DNA of 64,000 bases from Pseudomonas oryzihabitans. Lineage in GTDB: Bacteria > Pseudomonadota > Gammaproteobacteria > Pseudomonadales > Pseudomonadaceae. Location: NCBI RefSeq assembly GCF_001518815.1, contig NZ_CP013987.1, positions 2,316,501-2,380,500 on the forward strand, in the 5' to 3' direction. The notes beneath the pieces were generated by a model, which saw nothing but the letters and a program-made list of their open reading frames with translations, had not been told where the DNA came from and made no database searches. Within the stretch, counting starts at the first letter, position 1. Each line of letters opens with the position of its first letter. The translations under genes and the position numbers were made by a program. Of the stretch, positions 1-9,684 are shown one piece after another.

Positions 1-1
1 A

Positions 2-427
2 CCGTTGCTGGTGTTCGGCCTGCTGGCCCTGGTCGCTGCGTGGACACTTGCCGGCCAGCTCGATGTGCTGGTCGCCGGCGACGACCTGGCCCGAGGCCTG
101 GGGCAGCCCATCGGCCTGATCCGGCTGCTGGCCGGGGTGCTGGTGATCTGCCTGGCCGGAAGCGCCGTGGCCCTGGCCGGCAATATCGGCTTCATCGGCC
201 TGATGGTGCCGCATCTGGTACGCGGTCTGTTGGCGCGATCGCGCCATGAGCATCGCTGGCTGATCCCGGGCTGTGCCCTGGGCGGGGCTCTGTTGCTGGT
301 GCTGGCCGACAGTCTGGCGCGGGTGGTAATCCTGCCTCAGGAGGTGCCCGTGGGCATCATGACCGCCCTGTTCGGCGGGCCCTTCTTTATCCATCTCGCC
401 CGCCAGGGAGGTCGCCATGGCCGCTGA
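2..427 (+). CDS. FecCD-family iron-siderophore ABC permease, C-terminal part (5' truncated by window)
   Basis: The reading frame is already open at the window edge, so only about the last 140 residues of a protein that is usually ~330 residues long are seen. They hold hydrophobic membrane segments and the FecCD hallmarks: a [17 protein letters not shown] stretch near residues 59-75 and a C-terminal [17 protein letters not shown] segment. It is an inner-membrane permease subunit for ferric-siderophore or haem-type import. Its end overlaps the next permease start by 11 bases, so the two are translationally coupled. A substrate-binding protein or TonB receptor probably lies upstream, outside the window. 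Confidence 0.9.
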   Translation, partial: PLLVFGLLALVAAWTLAGQLDVLVAGDDLARGLGQPIGLIRLLAGVLVICLAGSAVALAGNIGFIGLMVPHLVRGLLARSRHEHRWLIPGCALGGALLLVLADSLARVVILPQEVPVGIMTALFGGPFFIHLARQGGRHGR

Positions 428-1448
428 ACGCGTCTGGCGGCTCGGCCATTTTTCCCGGCGCCTGGCCCCGGCCATCCTGGGACGGCTAGCCGCTGCACTG
501 TCGGTGGCTCTGGTCGTGTTGCTGCTGTGCCTGTGCCTGGGCAAGGTCTGGCTGGCGCCGACTCAGGTGTTCGCCGCGTTGAGCGACGCACACCACGGTG
601 GCCTGGGCTTTATCGTCACCCAGCTACGCCTGCCGCGTGCGCTGCTGGCAGCCCTGGTCGGAAGCGCCCTGGCGCTGTCCGGCCTGCTGCTGCAGGGCCA
701 GGTACGCAATCCCCTGGCCTCACCGGACCTGCTGGGCATCACCAGCGGCGCCAGTGCCGGGGCGGTGTGCTATCTGGCCCTGCTGGCGGGTAGCTCCGGG
801 CCCACGGGCCTGCCACTGGCGGCCATGCTCGGCGCGGGCCTTGCGGCGCTGCTGGTCTACGGCCTGGCCTGGAATCATGGCGCCTCACCGCTACGCCTGG
901 TGCTGGTGGGGGTAGGGGTGTCGACCATGCTCGCCGCGGCCACTACCTTCCTGCTGGTATTCAGTCCGCTGACCACCACGCTGTCCGCCTACGTCTGGCT
1001 GACCGGCAGTGTCTATGGCGCCAGCTGGCCAGAGGTCCGCGCCCTGGCGCTCTGGTGGCTGGCCCTGCTGCTGCCACTGGCTGCCCTGGCACGGCACGCC
1101 ATGCTGGCGCAGCTCGACGACGACCTGGCCCGCGGCCTCGGCGCACGCCTGCAGCGGCAACGTGCAGCCTTGCTGGCGCTGGCCGTGGCCCTGGCCGGGG
1201 TGGCCATCGCCTGGGGCGGTGCCATCGCCTTCGTCGGCCTCATCGCGCCTCACATCGCACGCCGCCTGGTCCCGGGTGGCTTCGCCGGTCAGGCCTGCAT
1301 GGCGACCCTGGTGGGCGCCGTGCTGGTCATGCTCGCCGACCTGCTGGGTCGTACCCTGTTCCTGCCTCTGGATCTGCCGGCTGGCATCTTCGTCGCCGCC
1401 CTGGGGGCGCCCTTTTTCCTCTACCTGCTGATCCGGCAGCGTCCCTGA
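417..1448 (+). CDS. FecCD-family iron-siderophore ABC permease
   Basis: Full-length 343-residue inner-membrane permease of the BtuC/FecCD family. It has many hydrophobic helices, the family motif [26 protein letters not shown] region ([15 protein letters not shown] near residues 97-111), [18 protein letters not shown] near 265-282, and the C-terminal [16 protein letters not shown] motif. It pairs with the preceding permease to form a heterodimeric channel, as in FecC/FecD or FepD/FepG. The ATG at 417 lies inside the end of the preceding gene. The ATPase gene follows after 10 bases. Confidence 0.93.
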   Translation: MAAERVWRLGHFSRRLAPAILGRLAAALSVALVVLLLCLCLGKVWLAPTQVFAALSDAHHGGLGFIVTQLRLPRALLAALVGSALALSGLLLQGQVRNPLASPDLLGITSGASAGAVCYLALLAGSSGPTGLPLAAMLGAGLAALLVYGLAWNHGASPLRLVLVGVGVSTMLAAATTFLLVFSPLTTTLSAYVWLTGSVYGASWPEVRALALWWLALLLPLAALARHAMLAQLDDDLARGLGARLQRQRAALLALAVALAGVAIAWGGAIAFVGLIAPHIARRLVPGGFAGQACMATLVGAVLVMLADLLGRTLFLPLDLPAGIFVAALGAPFFLYLLIRQRP

Positions 1449-1458
1449 AGGAGTCCTC

Positions 1459-2256
1459 ATGGCAACCCTGGCCAGCCGTGCCCTGACCCTCGGCTATGGC
1501 ACCCAGACCATCATCGAGGATCTCGACCTCGAACTACCGCCGGGACGCGTCTCGGTCCTGATCGGCAGCAACGGGTCCGGCAAGAGCACCTTGCTCAAGG
1601 CCTGCGCCCGCCTGCTGGAGCCGCGCCGGGGCCAGGTCCTGCTCGATGGCCAGGACATTCATCGGCAGTCCACCGCGGCGCTGGCTCGGCAACTGGCGGT
1701 CCTGCCGCAGATCCCGGTGGCTCCCGAGGGCATCAGCGTGCGGCAGCTGGTCAGCCTGGGCCGCTATCCGTACCAGAATTGGATGCGCCAATGGTCGGCG
1801 GAGGATGCCGCGGCGGTGGACAAGGCGCTGCGCCTCACCGACCTGCTGGACCTGGCGGAACGGCCGGTGGACGATCTCTCCGGCGGTCAGCGCCAGCGCG
1901 CCTGGATTGCCCTGACCCTGGCCCAGGACACTGACTGCCTGTTGCTGGACGAGCCCACCACCTACCTGGACCTGGCGCACCAGATCGAGGTGCTGGATCT
2001 GCTGCGCCAGCTGAACCGGGAGGAGGGCAAGACCATCGTCATGGTGCTGCACGACCTCAATCTCGCCTGCCGCTACGCCGATCACCTGGTCGCCGTCCAC
2101 CAACGCCGTGCCTTCGCTCAGGGCGCACCTGCGGAGGTATTGACGGAAGCCCTGGTACGCGAGGTGTTCGCACTGGAGTGTCGGATCATCGCCGATCCCT
2201 ATTTCGGCACGCCGCTGTGCATTCCCTTCGGCCGCGAGGTGCCGCCATGTGCCTGA
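1459..2256 (+). CDS. iron-siderophore ABC transporter ATP-binding protein (FecE/FhuC type)
   Basis: A 265-residue ABC ATPase. Walker A is GSNGSGKST (about residues 36-44), the signature is LSGGQRQR (about 139-146), and Walker B is CLLLDEPTT (about 158-166), followed by the switch region VLHDLN. A good Shine-Dalgarno sequence (AAGGAGT) sits just before the ATG. It energises the two upstream FecCD permeases on the cytoplasmic face. Its last 10 bases overlap the next gene, giving a tightly coupled four-gene uptake operon. Confidence 0.95.
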   Translation: MATLASRALTLGYGTQTIIEDLDLELPPGRVSVLIGSNGSGKSTLLKACARLLEPRRGQVLLDGQDIHRQSTAALARQLAVLPQIPVAPEGISVRQLVSLGRYPYQNWMRQWSAEDAAAVDKALRLTDLLDLAERPVDDLSGGQRQRAWIALTLAQDTDCLLLDEPTTYLDLAHQIEVLDLLRQLNREEGKTIVMVLHDLNLACRYADHLVAVHQRRAFAQGAPAEVLTEALVREVFALECRIIADPYFGTPLCIPFGREVPPCA

Positions 2257-3017
2257 GGCCGACCCTGGATAGCGCGGCGCGGGACGAGCTGCGTGCCACC
2301 TTCGGCCTGCGCGAAGCCAGTGAGCGCGACGCGCTGCACAGCCAGCCGGTCGCCGCCTGGCTGGACGCCGCGCGCTGCGCCGAGCTGCTCGACGACCTGG
2401 CCGTGCGGATGGAAGCCCCCACGCGACGGGTCGCGGCATCGCTGCTGACCAAGCGGCTGGGCTTTCTCACCACGGGGGTAGCCTTCCATGCCCTGTCGGC
2501 CTATGACCGGCGCCTGGACCTGACGCCTGGCAATGTCTGGATCGAGGACGGCCATGCCCAGGGCCGCTGGCGAGCGATGCTGCCGCTGATCGATACCCGG
2601 CCGCTGCCCGCCCTCGACGATCACGCCACCGCACGGGCGTTGCTGGCCCGCACCCTGTTCGGCGACCTACTGCGACCGCTTTGGGAAACCCTGGCGCGGG
2701 TCGGCCGCGTCTCGCCACGCATCCTCTGGGAGAATGCCGCGGTGCGGCTCTACGCGCTGTACGACCGCCGCCTCACCGAGCTGGCCGATCCCGCGATCCG
2801 CGCCCGCTGCGCCGAGGACTTCGCCTGGCTGCTGGCCGCCTCGCCGAGCGAGCTGGGGCTGGAGACCAATCCGCTGGCGCAGTTCCGCCGCTCCGCGACC
2901 GTCAATAGCGCGGGCCGCGCGGTTCGCTTTCGGCGTACCTGCTGCTTCTACTACCAGGCGACGACGCCGGCGGAATACTGCTCCAACTGCCCGCTGATCA
3001 GGCCCCGGGAGGCCTAG
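2247..3017 (+). CDS. FhuF-like siderophore ferric-iron reductase
   Basis: A 256-residue protein. Its C-terminus carries a cysteine cluster, CC-x11-C-x2-C (residues TCCFYYQ...YCSNCPL), typical of the [2Fe-2S] site of FhuF-type ferric-siderophore reductases; the rest is divergent, as usual in this family. Such enzymes release iron from imported ferric siderophore in the cytoplasm. I chose the ATG at 2247 rather than an upstream codon because it overlaps the ATPase end by 10 bases and has a GAGG about 8 bases before it. It ends convergently to the next gene with 13 bases between. Confidence 0.85.
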   Translation: MCLRPTLDSAARDELRATFGLREASERDALHSQPVAAWLDAARCAELLDDLAVRMEAPTRRVAASLLTKRLGFLTTGVAFHALSAYDRRLDLTPGNVWIEDGHAQGRWRAMLPLIDTRPLPALDDHATARALLARTLFGDLLRPLWETLARVGRVSPRILWENAAVRLYALYDRRLTELADPAIRARCAEDFAWLLAASPSELGLETNPLAQFRRSATVNSAGRAVRFRRTCCFYYQATTPAEYCSNCPLIRPREA

Positions 3018-3030
3018 GCAGCGGGGCAGG

Positions 3031-3927
3031 CTACTCCGGCTTGGTCCCGATCTGCTCGCGCAACAGCTGCAGATAGCGCCGTGCTCCCAGGCCCTGGGGG
3101 CGGTTCTTGATCCAGATGACGTCGATCCAGCGACGGATCTGGCTGGCCATGTTGTCGAAGCCGACCGGTTCGAGCAGGCCGGCGGCGATCAGGGGGCGTA
3201 CCAGCGGGTGGGGCAGATAGGCCCAGCCCAGGCCGGCCTGGACCAGGTCGAGGGTGGCCAGGTAGCTGTCGGTCAGCCAGACCCGCTGCGACAGCACGAT
3301 CTGCGGGTCCGAGGCGTTGCGGTCGCCGCCGGCCACCACGATTTGGCGGGTATCGGCCATGAGCGTCTCACCTAGTGGTCGGCCCGCGCGAGTCGAGGGA
3401 TAGCCGGGCGCTGCGACCGCCGTGAGCAACTGGCTGCCCGCCTCGGCGAAGCCCTCGTGCTCGTCGATCCCCGGACGCTCGAAGATCAGCGCCATGTCGA
3501 CGCTGCCCTCGTGCAGCAGCCGGATCGCCTCGGCGCGCGCCGCCGAGCGGATCTCGATCTCCAGTGCCGGAAACTCCTCGGCCAGGGTGGCGAGTGGCCG
3601 GCTCCAGGCGCCGGTCTGCAACTCGGGCGCCATCACCAGCACGAAGCGCCGCTCCAGGCCTGCGTGCAACTGCAGAGCGTGGGCATCGAGCAGATTCAGC
3701 TGACTGGCAACCTGCCGCGCCTGGGGTTCCAGGGCGCGGGCGGCAGCGGTGGGCAGGGCCTTGCGGGTGGCGCGGTCGAACAGCACCAGGTCCAGCTCGG
3801 CTTCCAGCTGGGAGATCGCCATGTTCACCGCTGATGGCACCCGCCCCAGGACGCGGGCAGCCGCGGAAAACGAGCCCTCGTCGATCACGGCGAGAAAGAC
3901 CCGAAGCGTTTCGCTGGTAAAGGCCAT
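3031..3927 (-). CDS. LysR-family transcriptional regulator
   Basis: A 298-residue LysR-type regulator. It has an N-terminal winged helix-turn-helix (FLAVIDEGSFSAAARVLGRVPSAVNMAISQLE, residues 6-37) and a C-terminal periplasmic-binding-protein-like effector domain. It is divergent from the SDR/aminotransferase/glutamine-synthetase operon, so it very likely controls that operon and itself; the inducer is unknown. The ATG at 3927 fits the family's usual N-terminus. An in-frame GTG at 3942 would add five residues, and neither start has a strong ribosome-binding site. Confidence 0.9.
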   Translation of the reverse strand: MAFTSETLRVFLAVIDEGSFSAAARVLGRVPSAVNMAISQLEAELDLVLFDRATRKALPTAAARALEPQARQVASQLNLLDAHALQLHAGLERRFVLVMAPELQTGAWSRPLATLAEEFPALEIEIRSAARAEAIRLLHEGSVDMALIFERPGIDEHEGFAEAGSQLLTAVAAPGYPSTRAGRPLGETLMADTRQIVVAGGDRNASDPQIVLSQRVWLTDSYLATLDLVQAGLGWAYLPHPLVRPLIAAGLLEPVGFDNMASQIRRWIDVIWIKNRPQGLGARRYLQLLREQIGTKPE

Positions 3928-3941
3928 GGTTGTCAATTTCA

Positions 3942-3968
3942 CTGATAACGATCGTCTTTTTGTATCAG
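3942..3968. promoter_or_regulatory. inverted repeat in the LysR/SDR divergent promoter
   Basis: CTGATA at 3942-3947 and TATCAG at 3963-3968 form perfect 6-base arms 15 bases apart, in an AT-rich patch between the divergent genes. A dyad here fits a LysR-type binding site, but the pattern is only suggestive and the assignment is inferred from position. Confidence 0.35.
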
Positions 3969-4013
3969 CCAGACAGGCTTAGAGTCCAGTCAGACCACAA
4001 CGGAGACAGCGAC

Positions 4014-4790
4014 ATGAGCGAGTCGATGGCGGGCCAGGTGGCCCTGATCAGTGGTGCCGGCAGTGAATCCGGCATCGGCATGGCGATCGCCCGCCGCCTG
4101 GGCGCGGCGGGGGCACACCTGATCGTCACTGCCAGTAGTGCCCGGATCGCCGAACGGGTGGAGGAATTGCGCGCTGCCGGTTTCACGGTGGAGGGGCGGG
4201 CACTCGACCTTACCGAAGAGGCGGCGGTCAGGGATTTCGGTCAGTGGGCCGAGGCCCGCTGGGGCCGCATCGACATCCTGGTCAACAACGCCGGCATGAC
4301 CATGCAGGGCAGTCCCGAGCCCCTGGTGGAGGTGGCGCGGATGACCCTGGCCGACTGGAATCTGACCCTGACGCGCAACCTGACCACGGCCTTCCTGCTG
4401 ACCCGTGCCGTATTGCCCGGCATGCAGGCGCGCGGCTATGGCCGCATCGTCCACGTCAGTTCCGCCACCGGCACCCGGGCGGGCATTCCGCAGGCAGCGG
4501 CCTACAGCGCGGCCAAGGCCGCCATGGTCGGCATGAACATGAGCCTGGCGCTGGAGGTGGCCGGGCAGGGCATCACGGTCAATGCCGTGGCGCCCGGCTG
4601 GATCGAGACCGCCTCCAGTCTGCCGGAAGAATTGCAGGCGGCGACGCGGGTCCCCGTGGGTCGCGCCGGTCGCCCCGCCGAGGTCGCCGCGGCGGTGGCC
4701 TTTCTGGCCTCACCCGAAGCGAGCTACATCACCGGGGAATACCTGGTGGTGGACGGCGGCAACAGCCGCATTGAAAACAAGGGGGCCTGA
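4014..4790 (+). CDS. short-chain dehydrogenase/reductase (SDR), first of two
   Basis: A 258-residue classical SDR. It has a glycine-rich NAD(P) motif (SGAGSESGIG, about residues 14-23), the NNAG motif (LVNNAGM, about 90-96) and a catalytic Ser...YxxxK set (VSSATG and YSAAK). The ATG at 4014 is preceded by GGAGACAG. The protein is FabG-like, but its place in an operon with an aminotransferase and a gamma-glutamyl ligase suggests oxidation of an alcohol or hydroxy-amine intermediate. The substrate cannot be read from sequence. The next SDR starts one base after its stop codon. Confidence 0.9.
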   Translation: MSESMAGQVALISGAGSESGIGMAIARRLGAAGAHLIVTASSARIAERVEELRAAGFTVEGRALDLTEEAAVRDFGQWAEARWGRIDILVNNAGMTMQGSPEPLVEVARMTLADWNLTLTRNLTTAFLLTRAVLPGMQARGYGRIVHVSSATGTRAGIPQAAAYSAAKAAMVGMNMSLALEVAGQGITVNAVAPGWIETASSLPEELQAATRVPVGRAGRPAEVAAAVAFLASPEASYITGEYLVVDGGNSRIENKGA

Positions 4791-4791
4791 C

Positions 4792-5544
4792 ATGCAGCCG
4801 GTCGTACTCATCAGTGGGGTACTGGGTGGCATCGGTGGTGCGGTGCGCGAGCATTTCCTGCAAGCGGGCTGGCAGGTCTTCGGCACCGATCTCGATGACG
4901 CCGCGCTGGCCGCGCTACAGGCCGATGGCAGGCTGGCCGGCTACCACGCCGCCGATCTGCGCCGGACCGGCGCGGCCCGCGAGGTGGTGGCCGCCGCGGC
5001 GACATTGGGGCGCCTGGATGCCCTGGTCAACTGTGCCGGTGTCTGGCGCGAGGGCCCGGCCGAGACCTTCAGCGAGGAAGACTTCGACCTGGTGCTGGAC
5101 GTCAATCTCAAGGCCAGCTTCTTTCTCTGCGCTGCCGCCATTCCCGCCCTGCGCGAAACGCGCGGTGCCATCGTCAACCTCAGCAGCGATGCCGGCCGCC
5201 AGGGCAATCGCAACGCCGCGGTCTACTGCGCCAGCAAGGGCGCGGTGACCCTGATGACCAAGGCCCTGGCGCTGGACCTGGCGCCCAGCGGGGTGCGCTG
5301 CAACAGCGTCTCGCCTGGGGACGTGGCGACGCCCATGCTGAGTTTCCAGGCCGAGCGCTATGGCGAAGGCGATCCGGCCGGCTACCTGCAGGACCTCCTG
5401 GCCAAGTATCCGCAAGGCGAGCAGGCGCGCTTCATCCAGCCCGAGGAAGTCGCCGAGCTGGCCTTCTTTCTCTGCCAACCCGCCGCCCGCTCCATCACCG
5501 GCGCCGACATGGCCATCGATTGTGGCGTCTCGGCCGGGCACTGA
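4792..5544 (+). CDS. short-chain dehydrogenase/reductase (SDR), second of two
   Basis: A 250-residue classical SDR that is distinct in sequence from the preceding one. The nucleotide motif is SGVLGGIGG (about residues 8-16), followed by LVNCAGVWREG, a conserved SSDAGRQG serine region, YCASKGAV (catalytic Tyr and Lys) and a C-terminal GADMAIDCG. The start at 4792 is set by a G-rich site (GGGGG) and one-base spacing from the upstream stop. Two tandem SDRs suggest two redox steps, or two stereoisomers, in one pathway. Confidence 0.9.
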   Translation: MQPVVLISGVLGGIGGAVREHFLQAGWQVFGTDLDDAALAALQADGRLAGYHAADLRRTGAAREVVAAAATLGRLDALVNCAGVWREGPAETFSEEDFDLVLDVNLKASFFLCAAAIPALRETRGAIVNLSSDAGRQGNRNAAVYCASKGAVTLMTKALALDLAPSGVRCNSVSPGDVATPMLSFQAERYGEGDPAGYLQDLLAKYPQGEQARFIQPEEVAELAFFLCQPAARSITGADMAIDCGVSAGH

Positions 5545-5584
5545 GCCCGGGCCGATCCGCCCTTCACCTCAAGAGGAATCCGAC

Positions 5585-6985
5585 ATGACTACCAGTGGCA
5601 TCAGCGAAGCGGCCGTCGAGACCTTCGCCGCGCGCGAGCGCGAACGCTTTCTTGCGCGCAACCCCCAATCCCTCGCCCTGGCCGAGCGGGCCCGGCAGTC
5701 GCTGTTCGGCGGCGTACCCATGCACTGGATGAGCGACTGGTCGATGCCCAGCGCGTTGTTCGTCAGCCATGCCCAGGGTTCGCGTTTCCATGACGTCGAC
5801 GGTCACGACTACGTCGACTTCTGCCTGGGCGATACCGGCAGCATGTTCGGCCACTCGCCCGAGCCCATCGCGCGCGCTCTGGCCGAGCAGGGCGCGCGTG
5901 GCCTAACGACCATGTTGCCGGGCGAGGATGCGGTCGTTGCCGGGGAACTGCTCGCCGAGCGCTTCGGCCTGCCGTTCTGGCAGGTGGCGACCACGGCCAC
6001 CGATGCCAACCGCTATGTCATCCGCTGGGCGCGCGCCATTACCAATCGCAAGATGCTGCTGGTGTTCGACGGCTGCTACCACGGCACCGTCGACGACGTG
6101 ATGGTGCGCCACCAGGATGGCCGCACCGTGCACCGTGGCGGCCTGATTGGTCAGGCGCACAACCTGGCCGAGACCAGCCGGGCCGTGCCCTTCAACGACC
6201 TCGCAGCGCTGGAGGCAGCGCTGGTGAAGGGCGACGTCGCCGCGCTGCTGTGCGAGCCGGCCATGACCAACATCGGCATGGTGCTGCCTGAACCGGGCTT
6301 CATGGATCGGGTGCGGGCCCTGACCCGCCAGTACGGCACCCTGCTGATCATCGACGAGACCCATACCCTGTCCACCGGCCCTGGCGGCTGCACCCGCGCC
6401 TGGAATCTGGAACCGGATTTCATCACCTTCGGCAAGCCCATCGCCGGGGGCGTGCCCTGTGCGGCCTATGGCTGCAGCCACGAGATGGCCCAGGCGATGC
6501 GCCTGGCGCAGCAGCATGCCAGCGAGACCAGCCACGGCCATGGGCACAGCGGTATGGGGACCACCTTGTCGGCCAATGCCCTGGCTATGCGCTGCCTGCG
6601 TGTCTGCCTCGAAGAGGTGATGACCCCGGCCGCCTATGCGCGGATGCTACCGCTGGCGGCGCGACTCGCCGCCGGCCTGCGCGCGGTGATCGCCCGCCAT
6701 GGTCTTGCCTGGTCGGTCACCGAACTGGGCGCGCGTTGCGAATTCCAGTTTTGCGCCACACCGCCCCGTACCGGTGCGGAGGCCGAGGCGGCCTTCCACG
6801 ACAGTCTGCAACAGGCGCTGCATCTCTACCTGATCAACCGCGGCATCCTCATCACGCCGTTTCACAACATGACCCTGTGCTGCCCGGACCTGGCGCCCGC
6901 AGACGTCGATCTGCTGCTCGCCACCCTCGACCAGGGGCTTGCCGAACTGCTGGCGCTGCCAGGCGCCCGCGAGGTGCAGCCATGA
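5585..6985 (+). CDS. class III PLP-dependent aminotransferase
   Basis: A 466-residue aminotransferase of the class III fold (glutamate-1-semialdehyde/omega-amino-acid type). The PLP Schiff-base lysine is Lys284 in FITFGKPIAGGVP. The IIDETHT motif upstream supplies the cofactor aspartate, and CYHGTVDD matches the conserved aromatic/His region. AAGAGGAAT precedes the ATG by 4 bases. The gene overlaps the following glutamine-synthetase-like gene by ATGA. It probably transaminates a carbonyl made by the SDRs, or an amine in the reverse direction. The exact substrate is not recognisable. Confidence 0.9.
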   Translation: MTTSGISEAAVETFAARERERFLARNPQSLALAERARQSLFGGVPMHWMSDWSMPSALFVSHAQGSRFHDVDGHDYVDFCLGDTGSMFGHSPEPIARALAEQGARGLTTMLPGEDAVVAGELLAERFGLPFWQVATTATDANRYVIRWARAITNRKMLLVFDGCYHGTVDDVMVRHQDGRTVHRGGLIGQAHNLAETSRAVPFNDLAALEAALVKGDVAALLCEPAMTNIGMVLPEPGFMDRVRALTRQYGTLLIIDETHTLSTGPGGCTRAWNLEPDFITFGKPIAGGVPCAAYGCSHEMAQAMRLAQQHASETSHGHGHSGMGTTLSANALAMRCLRVCLEEVMTPAAYARMLPLAARLAAGLRAVIARHGLAWSVTELGARCEFQFCATPPRTGAEAEAAFHDSLQQALHLYLINRGILITPFHNMTLCCPDLAPADVDLLLATLDQGLAELLALPGAREVQP

Positions 6986-8349
6986 AATTCGCCGACGCCC
7001 AGGAAGCTCGGGACTTTCTCGCTGCGCACCCCGAGGTGCGCAGCATCGAACTCATCCTGATCGACGCCAATGGTGTGCCGCGCGGCAAGCTGCTGCACCG
7101 CGACGAACTGCTGGCCATCTACGAGCAGGGTCGCCCGCTGCCCAGCTCCATCCTGGCGCTGACCCTGCAGGGCGAAGACGTCGAAGCCACCGGCCTGATC
7201 TGGGAAGTGGCCGACGTCGATTGCTGGACCTATCCACTGCCCGGCAGCCTGACCCTGCAACCCTGGCGCAGCACCCCGACCGGCCAGGTGCAGGTGAGCA
7301 TGCACCCGACCCAGGGCCTGCCGGCGACGCCTGCCGATCCGCGCCATGCGCTGGTGCGGGTGATCGAGCGTCTGCAGGCCGACGGCTACCAGCCGGTGAT
7401 GGCGGTGGAGCTGGAATTCTATCTGCTCGACCGCGCCCGCGATGCCCAGGGCCGTCCGCAACCGGCCGTCCAGATGAACGGCGTGCGGCCGGGTTCACCG
7501 CAGGTCTATGGCGTCTATGAACTGGAACAGTTGCAGCCTTTTCTCGACGACCTCTATGCCGCCTGCGAAGTGCAGGGGCTGCCGGTGCGTACGGCCATCT
7601 CCGAATACGCCCCCGGCCAGCTCGAACTGACTCTGCTGCACCGCGTCGATGCCCTCCAGGCCATCGACGAAGGCATTCGCTACAAGCGCCTGGTCAAGGG
7701 CGTGGCCAACCGCCATGGGCTGCAGGCCTGCTTCATGGCCAAGCCCTTCGGTGACCAGGCCGGCAGTGGCCTGCACCTGCACGTCAGTCTGGCCGATGCC
7801 GAGGGCAACAGCCTCTATGCCAGCGAAGACCCGCACGGTACGCCGCTGCTGCGGCATTCCATCGGCGGCATGCTGCACCGGATGCTGGATTCGCTGGCGA
7901 TCTTCTGCCCCAACGCGAATTCCTACCGGCGCTTTCAGGCCAACAGCTACGCGCCCCTGGCCAAGAGTTGGGGCGTGAACAATCGCAGCGTCTCCCTGCG
8001 CGTACCGGGTGGTCCGGCCAGCAGCCGCCATATCGAGCACCGTATCTGTGGCGCCGATGCCAATCCCTATCTGGCCGCCGCAGCGATCCTGGCGGCTATC
8101 CACGAAGGTATCCGCGACGGGCGCGACCCCGGACCGGCCATCGTTGGCAACGGCTACGAGCAGGCCACCGACTTCCTGCCCACCGATTGGCTCACCGCGC
8201 TGCAGGCGCTGGAACGCTCTGCATGGATCAAGGAGGCGCTGGGGGACCGGTTCATCGAGGTGTATCTCGCCATCAAGCGTGCCGAGTACCGGCAGTTCAT
8301 GGCCGAGGTAGGAGAGCAGGACTGGCGCTGGTATCTGACTCACGCCTGA
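6982..8349 (+). CDS. glutamine-synthetase-family ligase (gamma-glutamylamine synthetase type)
   Basis: A 455-residue member of the GlnA fold, closest in style to PuuA/SpuI-type gamma-glutamylpolyamine synthetases. Visible signatures are IDANGVPRGK near the N-terminus, AVELEFYL (metal ligands), GSGLHLHVSL (ATP/metal site) and RVPGGPASSRHIEHR with NPYLAAAA in the C-terminal catalytic part. Such enzymes couple ATP to gamma-glutamylation of an amine so that it can be oxidised safely. The ATGA overlap with the aminotransferase shows one operon. The amine is unknown; a housekeeping glutamine synthetase is unlikely here. Confidence 0.9.
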   Translation: MKFADAQEARDFLAAHPEVRSIELILIDANGVPRGKLLHRDELLAIYEQGRPLPSSILALTLQGEDVEATGLIWEVADVDCWTYPLPGSLTLQPWRSTPTGQVQVSMHPTQGLPATPADPRHALVRVIERLQADGYQPVMAVELEFYLLDRARDAQGRPQPAVQMNGVRPGSPQVYGVYELEQLQPFLDDLYAACEVQGLPVRTAISEYAPGQLELTLLHRVDALQAIDEGIRYKRLVKGVANRHGLQACFMAKPFGDQAGSGLHLHVSLADAEGNSLYASEDPHGTPLLRHSIGGMLHRMLDSLAIFCPNANSYRRFQANSYAPLAKSWGVNNRSVSLRVPGGPASSRHIEHRICGADANPYLAAAAILAAIHEGIRDGRDPGPAIVGNGYEQATDFLPTDWLTALQALERSAWIKEALGDRFIEVYLAIKRAEYRQFMAEVGEQDWRWYLTHA

Positions 8350-8358
8350 GCGTTTTCT

Positions 8359-9684
8359 TCAAAGCGCCAGGCTGGCCTGCCAGCGCCGGTCCCGCTGTGA
8401 AGGCCGTCGGTGCAGGCGCTCGTCCAGCAGCGCGCCGGCCCTGGTGTGGTCGCCCCCACGTAGCAGGGCGACCAGCAGGGTGTCTTCGATGACTTCGCGC
8501 TGGGCGCCACTGCCCCCGATGCGGGCGACATCCGTGCGCAACGGCTCCAGCAGCCGTGCGCAGCCCTCATAGTCCTCGTCGGCGAAGGCCAGCAGGGCGC
8601 GGCAGAGCAGGGGTGCGACCGGACCGGCTGGCAGGTTGCCGGCGCGTAGGCGGGTTTCGAGTCCGGCAACCCGCTCCTGCACCGCCTTGCGATCACCGGT
8701 TGCCGCGGCGATCAGGGCCATATGGATGTCGGCGAAAGCCAGGCCAGGCTGCTGGAACAGTCCGGTCGCGCTGGTGGCCGTGGCCTGCCAGAGGCCCGCT
8801 GGTACCTCGTGGCCATAGAGGCCGAGGCGCCAGAGAAAGGATGCGTTGTCACTGACCCGATTGAGTGGGCCGGCGGTGGACGCCGCCGGTGCTACGAACC
8901 GCTGATAGAGATCCAGCGCACCCTGGCTGTCGCCCCGTTCCAGCGCCACCAGCGCACCATGCCAGGCGATATGGCCATGCAGGGTACCGTGCCGGGGATA
9001 CTCGGGCAGCCAGCCGGCGATCAGGGCTTCCGCGGCCTGGCTGTCACCGGATTCATGCAGGACATGGGTCAGGGCATGGGCCGCGTTGACGTTGTGTCGC
9101 CGTAGCTCCAGCGCCCGCTCGGTCATCTGTCGGCCCCGCACCACGTCGCCGTTCTCGCCAAGTGACCAGCCGCGGTAGGTCAGGAACCACCAGTCATCCG
9201 CGGCGAACTGGCGGGCATGGCGTTCACAGAGGTCGACCCGCGCCTGGTCATGATCGGCGCGTCCGGAAAATGCCAGCAGGCCAAAGGCTCCCAGGGGCAG
9301 GCCCAGGATCAGGATGTCCCGCGGCCAGCGGTTGGCATGCGCCAGCGCGCCTTGCAGCGCCTGGGCGGATTCGCCGGCGATCAGCCGCTGCAGGACCTGC
9401 ACATGGCTGCGCTCACGCGGTGTGCCGCGTCGCTCCACCAACCGCTGTGCCAGGGCGATGGCATCCCGTGCTGCACCTGCCTGGTTGTCGATCAATTGCA
9501 GGCGTGCCCGGGCGGCGTGGGCCAGGGCGAAGTCGGGGTCAGCGGCGATCGCCTCGTCCAAGGCTTCCGATGCCCCCGGCCAAAGCGACAGCAGCAGATC
9601 GACGCCATCCCGATAGCGGTCGGCGGCGAGGGCTGAAGAGGTGGACAGTGGCAGGTCGTAGCGGTCGGTATAAGGCGTGGGCAT
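8359..9684 (-). CDS. tetratricopeptide-repeat protein (TTC38-like)
   Basis: About 441 residues, mostly helical, with repeated TPR-like A/Y/G-rich helices. They include ADPDFALAHAARARLQL (near residue 50), NVNAAHALTHVLHESGDSQAAEALI, and ALVALERGDSQGALDLY. This matches the bacterial TTC38-type TPR proteins, which have no established biochemical role. It is convergent with the glutamine-synthetase-like gene, with only 9 bases between. The start is uncertain: the ATG at 9684 is favoured because the sequence before it is proline-rich and poorly structured; 9747 is the alternative. Confidence 0.75.
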   Translation of the reverse strand: MPTPYTDRYDLPLSTSSALAADRYRDGVDLLLSLWPGASEALDEAIAADPDFALAHAARARLQLIDNQAGAARDAIALAQRLVERRGTPRERSHVQVLQRLIAGESAQALQGALAHANRWPRDILILGLPLGAFGLLAFSGRADHDQARVDLCERHARQFAADDWWFLTYRGWSLGENGDVVRGRQMTERALELRRHNVNAAHALTHVLHESGDSQAAEALIAGWLPEYPRHGTLHGHIAWHGALVALERGDSQGALDLYQRFVAPAASTAGPLNRVSDNASFLWRLGLYGHEVPAGLWQATATSATGLFQQPGLAFADIHMALIAAATGDRKAVQERVAGLETRLRAGNLPAGPVAPLLCRALLAFADEDYEGCARLLEPLRTDVARIGGSGAQREVIEDTLLVALLRGGDHTRAGALLDERLHRRPSQRDRRWQASLAL

